Source: Pseudomonas karstica (GTDB lineage Bacteria > Pseudomonadota > Gammaproteobacteria > Pseudomonadales > Pseudomonadaceae). Taken from it: 64,000 bases of DNA. Made by a program: the position numbers and the translations under genes. The notes below the pieces were generated by a model. That model saw only the letters and a program-made list of their open reading frames with translations, was not told where the DNA came from and made no database searches. The stretch is taken from positions 62,001 to 126,000 of the forward strand of contig NZ_WLYI01000008.1 of NCBI RefSeq assembly GCF_009707515.1, written 5' to 3'. This document shows, piece by piece, positions 28,489 through 36,067 of the stretch (the first letter of the stretch is position 1; every line of letters begins with the position of its first letter).

Positions 28489-30666
28489 ATGACTGAACAC
28501 GTTCAAGTCGGTGGCCTGCAGGTCGCCAAAGTCCTGTTCGACTTCGTGAACAACGAAGCCATTCCCGGTACCGGCCTCACCGCCGACCAGTTCTGGGCCG
28601 GTGCCGACAAGGTCATCCACGACCTGGCGCCGAAGAACAAAGCCCTACTCGCCAAACGCGACGATTTCCAAGCGCGAATCGACACCTGGCATCAGGCCCA
28701 CGCAGGCCAGGCTCATGATCCGGTGGCCTACAAGGCCTTCTTGCACGACATCGGATACCTGCTGCCAGAAGCTGCGGATTTCCAGGCCTCGACCGAAAAT
28801 GTCGATGATGAAATCGCACGCATGGCCGGCCCGCAACTGGTGGTACCGGTGATGAACGCCCGTTTCGCCCTCAATGCCTCCAATGCGCGCTGGGGTTCGC
28901 TGTACGACGCGCTGTATGGCACCGACGCCATCAGCGACGCCGACGGCGCCGAGAAAGGCCAGGGCTACAACAAGGTGCGTGGCGACAAGGTCATCGCCTT
29001 CGCCCGCGCCTTCCTCGATGAAGCCGCCCCCCTTACCGCCGGCAGCCACATTGACTCCACCGGCTACAAAATCGTCGACGCCAAGTTGGTGGTCAGCCTC
29101 AAGGGTGGCAGCAACAGCGGCCTGCGTAACGATGCCCAACTGATCGGCTACCAGGGCGATGCCGCCAAACCCATCGCGATCCTGCTGAAAAACCACGGCC
29201 TGCATTTCGAGATCCAGATCGACGCCAGCACCCCGGTCGGCCAGACCGATGCCGCCGGTGTCAAAGACATCCTGATGGAAGCCGCGCTGACCACCATCAT
29301 GGACTGCGAAGACTCCGTCGCCGCCGTCGATGCCGATGACAAAGTGGTGATCTACCGCAACTGGCTCGGCCTGATGAAAGGCAACCTGGCCGAAGAGGTG
29401 GCCAAGGGTGGCAAGACCTTCACCCGTACCATGAACGCCGACCGCAGCTACACCGGTGTCGATGGGCTGCCCGTGACGTTGCATGGCCGTTCGCTGCTGT
29501 TCGTGCGCAACGTCGGGCACCTGATGACCATCGACGCGATCCTCGACAAAGACGCCAACGAAGTGCCGGAAGGCATCCTCGATGGTCTGCTCACCAGCCT
29601 GGCGGCAGTCCACAGCCTCAATGGCAACAACAGCCGCAAGAACAGCCGCACCGGTTCGGTCTATATCGTTAAACCGAAAATGCACGGCCCTGAAGAAGCG
29701 GCATTTACCAACGAGCTGTTCGGCCGTATTGAAGAAGTGCTGAACCTGGCGCGTAACACCCTCAAGGTCGGGATCATGGACGAGGAGCGCCGTACCACGG
29801 TCAACCTCAAGGCTTGCATCAAGGCCGCCAGCGAGCGGGTGGTGTTTATCAACACCGGCTTCCTCGACCGCACCGGCGACGAAATCCACACCTCCATGGA
29901 AGCCGGCGCGATGGTGCGCAAGGCGGCAATGAAGACTGAAAAATGGATCGGCGCCTATGAAAACTGGAACGTCGATATCGGTTTGAGCACCGGCCTGCAA
30001 GGTCGTGCGCAGATTGGTAAAGGCATGTGGGCCATGCCCGACCTGATGGCCGCCATGCTCGAGCAGAAAATCGCTCACCCGCTGGCCGGCGCCAACACCG
30101 CCTGGGTGCCGTCGCCGACCGCCGCTGCGCTGCACGCACTGCACTATCACAAGGTCGACGTGTTCGCCCGCCAGGCCGAACTGGCCAAGCGCGAACGCGC
30201 GTCGGTGGACGACATCCTGACCATTCCCCTGGCCAGCAACACGGATTGGTCCGACGCCGAAGTCCGCAACGAACTGGACAACAACGCCCAGGGCATCCTC
30301 GGTTACGTGGTGCGCTGGATCGACCAGGGTGTTGGCTGTTCGAAAGTGCCGGACATCAATGACATTGGCCTGATGGAAGACCGCGCCACCCTGCGCATCT
30401 CCAGCCAGATGATCGCCAACTGGTTGCGCCATGGCATCGTCAACGAAGCCCAGGTGATGGAAAGCCTCAAGCGCATGGCGCCGGTGGTGGACCGTCAGAA
30501 CGCGGGTGACGCGCTGTACCGTCCGCTGGCCCCGGACTTCGACAGCAACATCGCCTTCCAGGCGGCAGTGGAGTTGGTGATTGAAGGGACCAAACAGCCT
30601 AACGGCTATACCGAGCCGGTGCTGCATCGTCGGCGTCGGGAGTTCAAGGCCAAGAATGGCCTGTGA
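28489..30666 (+). CDS. glcB: malate synthase G
   Basis: 725 aa. Condenses glyoxylate with acetyl-CoA to malate in the glyoxylate shunt. The G isoform is recognised by length and by motifs such as [44 protein letters not shown] (catalytic Arg/Glu region) and [10 protein letters not shown]. The ATG at 28489 has GTGAGG seven bases upstream. It stands alone, has a strong terminator, and is flanked by two REPINs of the same family. Confidence 0.97.
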   Translation: MTEHVQVGGLQVAKVLFDFVNNEAIPGTGLTADQFWAGADKVIHDLAPKNKALLAKRDDFQARIDTWHQAHAGQAHDPVAYKAFLHDIGYLLPEAADFQASTENVDDEIARMAGPQLVVPVMNARFALNASNARWGSLYDALYGTDAISDADGAEKGQGYNKVRGDKVIAFARAFLDEAAPLTAGSHIDSTGYKIVDAKLVVSLKGGSNSGLRNDAQLIGYQGDAAKPIAILLKNHGLHFEIQIDASTPVGQTDAAGVKDILMEAALTTIMDCEDSVAAVDADDKVVIYRNWLGLMKGNLAEEVAKGGKTFTRTMNADRSYTGVDGLPVTLHGRSLLFVRNVGHLMTIDAILDKDANEVPEGILDGLLTSLAAVHSLNGNNSRKNSRTGSVYIVKPKMHGPEEAAFTNELFGRIEEVLNLARNTLKVGIMDEERRTTVNLKACIKAASERVVFINTGFLDRTGDEIHTSMEAGAMVRKAAMKTEKWIGAYENWNVDIGLSTGLQGRAQIGKGMWAMPDLMAAMLEQKIAHPLAGANTAWVPSPTAAALHALHYHKVDVFARQAELAKRERASVDDILTIPLASNTDWSDAEVRNELDNNAQGILGYVVRWIDQGVGCSKVPDINDIGLMEDRATLRISSQMIANWLRHGIVNEAQVMESLKRMAPVVDRQNAGDALYRPLAPDFDSNIAFQAAVELVIEGTKQPNGYTEPVLHRRRREFKAKNGL

Positions 30667-30683
30667 GTAAACGCTGAAAACCA

Positions 30684-30716
30684 AAAAGCCCCCTGGATGA
30701 AAATCCAGGGGGCTTT
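30684..30716 (+). terminator. glcB terminator
   Basis: AAAGCCCCCTGGAT at 30685-30698 pairs perfectly with ATCCAGGGGGCTTT at 30703-30716 around a GAAA tetraloop. A 14-bp stem, 18 bp after the glcB stop. Confidence 0.93.
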
Positions 30717-30726
30717 GGCGTTTGTT

Positions 30727-30823
30727 GCAGGCGCCAGCTTGCTCGCGAAAAACCAGAGGTCACAGCGGTTATCCATAATGCCCGCGTTATCGTTGACGAT
30801 TTTCGTGGGCAAGCTCGCTCCTA
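30727..30823. repeat. degenerate REPIN (GTAGGAGCGAGC family)
   Basis: CAGGCGCCAGCTTGCTCGCG on the left and GGGCAAGCTCGCTCCTAC on the right flank a centre with ATAATGCCCGCGTTATCGTT, the reverse complement of the centre at 27997-28094. The left end has drifted from the consensus. Confidence 0.75.
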
Positions 30824-30824
30824 C

Positions 30825-31274
30825 CTACGGGACCATCCCCAACTCGCGCTTCACCATCCTCGCCAGCTTCTCGCTATCAAGCGGCTTGAGCAAAAAATCC
30901 ACCACGTCCATATGCATGGCGTCGATCACGTCTGGCGCCTCGGCATCGCCGGACATAACGATGATCGGCAAGGCCGCTCGGGGGGAACTGCGCACCTGAC
31001 GAATTAATTCCAAACCATTGCTGGGCTCCATGCGCAGGTCGGTGATCAACAAACCGATGGAGCTACTGCTGGACTTCAACAACGCCCACGCGGCCTCGCC
31101 GCTGGCGGCGGTCATGCAGCGAATACCGTCCTGGCTCAGGATTTCCGCCAACAGTTCGCGCGCGTCCTGGTCGTCATCCACGATCAAAACCCGTTGCGGC
31201 GGTAAATCAGGCTCGAGCATCACAGCGCTTAGCGCTTCGCGCTCGGCATCACTCAAAATATCGTGGTCAGGCAT
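30825..31274 (-). CDS. single-domain (REC-only) response regulator
   Basis: 149 aa. After a polar N-terminal extension of about 27 residues comes one receiver domain: acidic pocket DDD near residues 33-35 (VLIVDDDQDARELL), phospho-acceptor Asp79 in LLITDLRMEPSNG, switch Ser in IIVMSGDAEA and Lys in FLLKPLDSEKL. There is no output domain and no adjacent kinase. It is divergent from the cNMP/CBS/DUF294 signalling protein across about 209 bp, so the two could share control. Confidence 0.9.
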   Translation of the reverse strand: MPDHDILSDAEREALSAVMLEPDLPPQRVLIVDDDQDARELLAEILSQDGIRCMTAASGEAAWALLKSSSSSIGLLITDLRMEPSNGLELIRQVRSSPRAALPIIVMSGDAEAPDVIDAMHMDVVDFLLKPLDSEKLARMVKRELGMVP

Positions 31275-31483
31275 ACGGTTCTCTAATAACTCTCAACAAT
31301 CTCCCAGCTTCAGAAATAAGACATCGCCAGAAGGGCGCTCAATGTGCACTTCGTCGGAAAATTTTCCTAGGGCGGTTTTGCAGGACTTAGACGATATTCA
31401 CGTAAGGTTTTTCCCTGGTTTTTGGCGATTGCATCACCACCTAGACTTACGTCCAATGGGCACCCATCGCGCAGGAGTCGACC

Positions 31484-31528
31484 ATGCAGAACGACAACGA
31501 CAAAAACTGCGGTCATGGTTATGAGTAA
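31484..31528 (+). CDS. 14-codon leader ORF coupled to the DUF294 gene
   Basis: Reads MQNDNDKNCGHGYE and stops at 31526-31528. It has AGGAG at 31472-31476, seven bases before its ATG, a far better ribosome binding site than any before the next gene. Its last codons overlap the ATG at 31521 (ATGAGTAA), so ribosomes finishing here could re-initiate on the large gene. No homology is recognised. A leader peptide is inferred from position only. Confidence 0.4.
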   Translation: MQNDNDKNCGHGYE

Positions 31529-33455
31529 AGCTGATGCTTTCGCACAAGCGGGGAAAACCGCTGTGCTGCAGAACATCCAAGGTACCCTGCAACTCCTGCA
31601 ACGCTTCCCGCCGTTCAACCAAATGGAAAATGCCCACTTGGCGTTTCTGGTGGAACAGTGCCAATTACGCTTCTACGGGCCAGGCGAGAGCATTCTCAAA
31701 CCCTCGGGTGGGCCGGTAGAACACTTCTACATCGTCAAACAGGGGCGCGTGGTGGGCGAGCGCCCACACACGGCCAAGGGCGGGACCGAAACCACCTTTG
31801 AAATCACCGCGGGTGAATGTTTCCCCCTGGCGGCACTGTTGGGGGAGCGGGCAACCCGCACCGAACACAAGGCCGCCGAAGACACCTTCTGCCTGCAGTT
31901 GAACAAGCCGGCGTTTATCAAGTTGTTCGCCCTCTCCAGCCCGTTCCGCGACTTCGCTTTGCGCGGAGTGAGCAGCTTGTTGGATCAGGTCAACCAGCAA
32001 GTCCAGCAAAAAGCCGTGGAAACCCTCGGCACTCAATATTCCTTGAACACTCGCCTGGGTGACCTGGCCATGCGCCATCCGGTGGCCTGCAGTCCGCAGA
32101 CCCCCTTGCGCGAAGCCGTGACGCTGATGCATGAACAGCAAGTGGGCAGCATTGTGGTGGTGGACGAGCATAAAACGCCCCTGGGGATTTTCACCCTGCG
32201 CGACCTGCGCCAGGTGGTGGCCGACGGCACCAGTGATTTCAACCAAGACATTGAGCGCCATATGACCCAGGCGCCGTTCTTCCTCAGCCCGGACCACAGT
32301 GCGTTCGATGCGGCCATCGCCATGACCGAGCGGCATATCGCCCACGTCTGCCTGGTCAAGGACCAGCGCCTGTGCGGCGTGGTCTCCGAGCGTGACCTGT
32401 TTTCCCTGCAGCGGGTGGACCTGGTGCACCTGTCCCGGACCATCCGCAACGCGCCCCGGGTGGAAAACCTGGTGGCGATCCGTGGCGAAATCGGCCAACT
32501 GGTGGAACGCATGCTGGCCCATGGTGCGTCGTCGACCCAGATCACCCACATCATCACCCTGCTCAACGACCACACGGTATGCCGAGTTATCGAGCTGACC
32601 CTGGCAGACAAGGGCAACCCCGGCGTGCCTTTCAGTTGGTTGTGTTTTGGCAGCGAAGGCCGTCGCGAACAAACGCTGTACACCGATCAGGATAACGGCA
32701 TCCTGTTCGACGCCAAGGACGCCGCGCAAGCCGCCGAGATTCGCAGCCGCTTGCTGCCGTTGGCGCAGCAGATCAACCAAAGCCTGGCGCTGTGTGGCTT
32801 TACCCTGTGCAAGGGCAACATCATGGCCGGTAACCCGCAGCTATGCCTGTCCCGCGCCGAATGGGCACGGCGTTTTGCCGGGTTCATTCGCGAAGCAACT
32901 CCGGAAAATGTGTTGGGTTCAAGTATCTACTTCGATTTGCGGGTGGTCTGGGGCGATGAGCAAGGGTGCGAGCAATTGCGCGCAGGGATTCTCGATCAAG
33001 TGGCAGATAATCGTTTGTTCCAGCGCATGATGGCCGAGAACGCCTTACGCCAGCGGCCACCGGTGGGGCGTTTCCGTGACTTTGTGCTGACGCGCAAGGG
33101 TCCGGAAAAGGCCACACTCGACCTCAAGGTCCAAGGCCTGACCCCCTTCGTCGACGGTGCCCGCCTGCTGGCCCTGGCCAACGGCATCAGCGCCAACAAC
33201 ACCCTGGAGCGCCTGCGCCAGTTGGTGGCCAAGGAGGTCATCGAACCCTTGGACGGCGCGGCCTATGAAGAGGCCTATCACTTTATCCAGCAAACCCGCA
33301 TGCAACAGCACCAACTGCAAACCCGGGAAAACCAGCCCTATTCCAACCGTGTCGACCCCGACAGCCTCAACCACCTGGACCGACGCATCCTGCGTGAGTC
33401 CCTGCGCCAGGCCCAACGCCTGCAAAGCAGCCTGAGTTTTCGGTATCAGTTGTGA
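31521..33455 (+). CDS. cNMP-binding / CBS / DUF294 nucleotidyltransferase-like signalling protein
   Basis: 644 aa from the ATG at 31521. Order of domains: cyclic-nucleotide-binding-like beta barrel (about 20-120), two CBS motifs (about 165-285, with TPLREAVTLMHEQQVGSIVV and HSAFDAAIAMTERHIAHVCL), DUF294 nucleotidyltransferase core with CFGSEGRREQTLYTDQDNG (GS...D-x-D), then the DUF294 C-terminal helical domain. Family proteins sit next to acetate/solute symporters and a DnaQ-like nuclease in many pseudomonads, but their reaction is unknown. An in-frame ATG at 31515 is also possible. Overlaps the next gene by four bases. Confidence 0.88.
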   Translation: MSKADAFAQAGKTAVLQNIQGTLQLLQRFPPFNQMENAHLAFLVEQCQLRFYGPGESILKPSGGPVEHFYIVKQGRVVGERPHTAKGGTETTFEITAGECFPLAALLGERATRTEHKAAEDTFCLQLNKPAFIKLFALSSPFRDFALRGVSSLLDQVNQQVQQKAVETLGTQYSLNTRLGDLAMRHPVACSPQTPLREAVTLMHEQQVGSIVVVDEHKTPLGIFTLRDLRQVVADGTSDFNQDIERHMTQAPFFLSPDHSAFDAAIAMTERHIAHVCLVKDQRLCGVVSERDLFSLQRVDLVHLSRTIRNAPRVENLVAIRGEIGQLVERMLAHGASSTQITHIITLLNDHTVCRVIELTLADKGNPGVPFSWLCFGSEGRREQTLYTDQDNGILFDAKDAAQAAEIRSRLLPLAQQINQSLALCGFTLCKGNIMAGNPQLCLSRAEWARRFAGFIREATPENVLGSSIYFDLRVVWGDEQGCEQLRAGILDQVADNRLFQRMMAENALRQRPPVGRFRDFVLTRKGPEKATLDLKVQGLTPFVDGARLLALANGISANNTLERLRQLVAKEVIEPLDGAAYEEAYHFIQQTRMQQHQLQTRENQPYSNRVDPDSLNHLDRRILRESLRQAQRLQSSLSFRYQL

Positions 33456-34159
33456 GCCTGTTCAGTTGGCTGCGCAAACCCAAGCCTGGCCTGGACCCGA
33501 CGCTACAGCGGCGTGTCGAGCAATTGCCCACGCCAGGGGAGCTGGGAACATGCTCACTGCGGGACCAGCGCTGGGTGGTAGTGGACCTGGAAACCAGCGG
33601 CCTGAACCTCAACCGGGATCAGGTGCTGTCCATCGGCGCGGTGGTGATCGAGGACGGCGCCGTCGACTTTTCCCAACTGTTCGAACGCACCCTCCATCGA
33701 GCCGACAACAAGCTCAACCCCAGCGTGCTGATCCACGGCCTGGGGCCCAGCGCCATCGCCGCCGGTTGCGACCCCGCCAAGGCGTTGCTGGACTTCATGG
33801 AGTTCGTCGGCGACAGCCCGTTGCTGGCCTTTCATGCGCCGTTCGATCAACACATGCTGGGGCGGGCGCTCAAGGACAGTTTGAACTACCGCCTGGGCCA
33901 TCCGTTTTTGGACGTAGCCGACATCGCCCCTCTGCTGTGTCCCGAGGCCACGATTCGCGAAGCCGGGCTGGATAACTGGATCGGGCATTTCAACCTGCAG
34001 GTGGGCGAGCGCCACCACGCCAGCGCCGATGCTTTGGCCACGGCAGAGCTGATGTTGATTTTGTTCAGCCGGGCACGGCAGCAGCAAATGGACAGTCCAT
34101 TGGCGTTACAGCAGCGGTTGAGCCAGTGGAAGCGCCGACAGCAATCACCCTCCTTCTGA
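33452..34159 (+). CDS. DnaQ-like 3'-5' exonuclease
   Basis: 235 aa, DEDDh family. ExoI motif VVVDLETSGLNLNRD (the DxE pair), ExoII around LLAFHAPFDQHML, and ExoIII HHASADALATAEL with the final catalytic His and Asp. It resembles the proofreading epsilon subunit but is an extra copy of unknown cellular role. GTG start overlaps the DUF294 stop (GTGA), so the two are co-translated. A REP-like sequence follows. Confidence 0.9.
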   Translation: MSLFSWLRKPKPGLDPTLQRRVEQLPTPGELGTCSLRDQRWVVVDLETSGLNLNRDQVLSIGAVVIEDGAVDFSQLFERTLHRADNKLNPSVLIHGLGPSAIAAGCDPAKALLDFMEFVGDSPLLAFHAPFDQHMLGRALKDSLNYRLGHPFLDVADIAPLLCPEATIREAGLDNWIGHFNLQVGERHHASADALATAELMLILFSRARQQQMDSPLALQQRLSQWKRRQQSPSF

Positions 34160-34181
34160 ATCAGAAGGGCGACGGTGCCGG

Positions 34182-34230
34182 GATTACGGCCGCTGCGCGC
34201 CCGATCGCAGGCTGCGCCAGCGGCTACAGG
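34182..34230. repeat. REP-like half element (GATCGCAGGC type)
   Basis: CGGCCGCTGCGCGCCCGATC followed by GCAGGCTGCGCCAGCGGCTACAGG (shown in two parts) belongs to the same family as 11153-11194 and 35831-35947. It lies after the exonuclease gene. Confidence 0.65.
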
Positions 34231-34292
34231 TGGCGACAAGTGCCATCACCCGACCAACGCCAATTGCCACCACCTTCCGCCTCTGACACAAT

Positions 34293-34312
34293 CGCGAATA
34301 ATTCTCGTTAGT
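34293..34312. promoter_or_regulatory. candidate Fur box upstream of the ECF sigma gene
   Basis: CGCGAATAATTCTCGTTAGT at 34293-34312, about 25 bp before the sigma-factor start, resembles Pseudomonas Fur sites of the GAATAATTCTCATT kind. It fits iron repression of the sigma/FecR pair. Judged by eye. Confidence 0.5.
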
Positions 34313-34335
34313 TTAAATTTTCGATCGGTGATGCC

Positions 34336-34854
34336 TTGTCGTCAGCCCAAAGTCCCCACAGTGAGCTTGTTGGCACGTTGTACCGTGACCATCGCGGCTG
34401 GCTGCTGGCGTGGCTGCGACGCAATGTGGCCTGCCCCAGCCGTGCCGAAGACCTGAGCCAGGACACCTTCATGCGCCTGCTGGGCCGTGAAGAACTACGC
34501 GAACCCCGCGAACCCCGGGCATTCCTGGTGGCCATCGCCAAGGGCCTGCTGTTCGATTATTTTCGTCGCGCCGCCCTGGAACAAGCCTACCTCACCGAAC
34601 TGATGCTGATCCCGGAAAGCGAACATCCGTCTCCGGAAGAGCAGCAACTGATCCTCGAAGACCTCAAGGCCATCGATCGCCTGCTGGGCAAACTCTCCAG
34701 CAAGGCCCGCGCCGCCTTCCTTTATAACCGCCTCGACGGTATGGGCCATGCCGAAATCGCCCAACGCCTCGGCGTGTCGGTACCCCGGGTGCGGCAGTAC
34801 CTGGCCCAGGGTATTCGCCAGTGCTATGTCGCGCTGTATGGCGAGCCGCTATGA
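34336..34854 (+). CDS. FecI-like ECF sigma factor (iron-starvation type)
   Basis: 172 aa with region 2 (LYRDHRGWLLAWLRRNVACP, then EDLSQDTFMRLL) and region 4 (ALEQAYLTELM linker, then GMGHAEIAQRLGVSVPRVRQ, a clear HTH). It is followed by fecR with a 4-bp overlap and then a TonB-dependent receptor with a signalling domain, the classic cell-surface signalling trio. The start is a TTG at 34336; no ATG in frame fits. A Fur-like sequence precedes it. Confidence 0.92.
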   Translation: MSSAQSPHSELVGTLYRDHRGWLLAWLRRNVACPSRAEDLSQDTFMRLLGREELREPREPRAFLVAIAKGLLFDYFRRAALEQAYLTELMLIPESEHPSPEEQQLILEDLKAIDRLLGKLSSKARAAFLYNRLDGMGHAEIAQRLGVSVPRVRQYLAQGIRQCYVALYGEPL

Positions 34855-35819
34855 GCCAGGTCAGTTCCAAACCAGTCTCGGCCCGGGTGCTGGACGCCGC
34901 GATCGCCTGGCAACTGTCCCTGGGCTCGGGTGACGACAGCGCCGTGGAGCGTGAGGAATTCGCCAAATGGCTGGCCAGTGACAAGGAGCACGCCCGCGCC
35001 TGGCGCCAGTTGGGCATGCTAGATCAGCGCGTGGGTGTGGCCTCGGGCCCGGCGCGCGCCGCCTTGTTGCAGTCGCGCGCAGGCATCCGCCGACGAGTGC
35101 GCAAGCTCGGCAACGGCCTGGCCAGTGTGGTTCTAGTCGTCGGCCTGGGGTTGTTTGCGGGCCAGCGGTATGTGCCGATCAACTATTGGCTGGCCGACCA
35201 ACGCACCGCCACCGGCGAACAGCGCACGCTGAAACTGGCAGACGGCACGGTGATCAGCCTCAACACCCACAGCGCCATCGACGTGCGCTTTGACGAAAAG
35301 CGCCGGCTGATCGTGTTGCAGGCAGGCGAGATGCTTGTCGAGACCGGCCACAACGATGCCCGACCCTTCATTGTCGAAACCCGCGAAGGCCGCCTGCGGC
35401 CTTTGGGCACGCGGTTTATCGTCAAGCGCGAAGACGCCGGCACGCGGCTCAGCGTGTTGCAATCCGCCGTCGCCGCCCAACCCCTGGCGTTGCATCAGGA
35501 ACAGGTTTTCAAGGAAGGCCAACAAGTGCTGATGCGCAGCGACGGCCTCGGCCCGCTGCTGGCCGTCACCCCAGGCACCGATGCCTGGACCCGCGGCATG
35601 TTGGTGGTGGACAACGCACGGCTGGGCGATGTGGTGGAGGAACTGGGCCGCTATCGCACCGGGCATCTGGGGGTCGACAAGCATGTAGCCGACCTGAGGA
35701 TTACCGGCAGCTTCCCACTGCACGATACCGACCTGGCACTCAATGCGCTGCTACCGACGTTGCCGGTGCAGATCCAGCAGCACACACCGTGGTGGGTGAC
35801 AGTGACGAGCAGGCCTTGA
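34851..35819 (+). CDS. FecR-family anti-sigma/sigma-regulator
   Basis: 322 aa. N-terminal DUF4880 helical domain (AIAWQLSLGSGDDSAVEREE, then FAKWLASDKEHARAWRQLG), one transmembrane helix near residues 85-105, and the periplasmic FecR domain (TLKLADGTVISLNTHSAIDV and RPFIVETREGRLRPLGTRF), with an STN-like tail after about 240. It transfers the signal from the receptor to the sigma factor. The ATG overlaps the sigma stop (ATGA). Confidence 0.92.
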   Translation: MSQVSSKPVSARVLDAAIAWQLSLGSGDDSAVEREEFAKWLASDKEHARAWRQLGMLDQRVGVASGPARAALLQSRAGIRRRVRKLGNGLASVVLVVGLGLFAGQRYVPINYWLADQRTATGEQRTLKLADGTVISLNTHSAIDVRFDEKRRLIVLQAGEMLVETGHNDARPFIVETREGRLRPLGTRFIVKREDAGTRLSVLQSAVAAQPLALHQEQVFKEGQQVLMRSDGLGPLLAVTPGTDAWTRGMLVVDNARLGDVVEELGRYRTGHLGVDKHVADLRITGSFPLHDTDLALNALLPTLPVQIQQHTPWWVTVTSRP

Positions 35820-35830
35820 GATAAGTGACT

Positions 35831-35947
35831 CCTGTAGCCGCTGGCGCAGCCTGCGATCGGCTGCGCAGCAGTCGTTTGGGCTGCCTTGAAACCGCTGAAG
35901 GTCCTGCGGCCCTTATCGCAGCCTCGTGCCTCGACAGCGGCTACAGG
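35831..35947. repeat. REPIN (CCTGTAGCCGCTG family)
   Basis: CCTGTAGCCGCTGGCGCAGC at the left end pairs with CGACAGCGGCTACAGG at the right end; GATCGGCTGCGCAGCAG and AAGGTCCTGCGGCCC lie inside. It sits between fecR and the receptor gene, where read-through would otherwise occur. Confidence 0.75.
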
Positions 35948-36067
35948 GATCGCCGATCACTTGTTCACGCTTACTAAATCGAAATTATTTTCATCCCCCC
36001 CTATCACTTTTTGAATCTCGCTCGGCACATAGGCAATTGAGAAATATTTTCATTCAGGAGCCGCTCC

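Noticed and set aside
28645-30684. 679-aa open frame antisense to malate synthase G
   Set aside because: Mirror of glcB codon use; the sense gene is certain, and the antisense product has no recognisable domain or start site.
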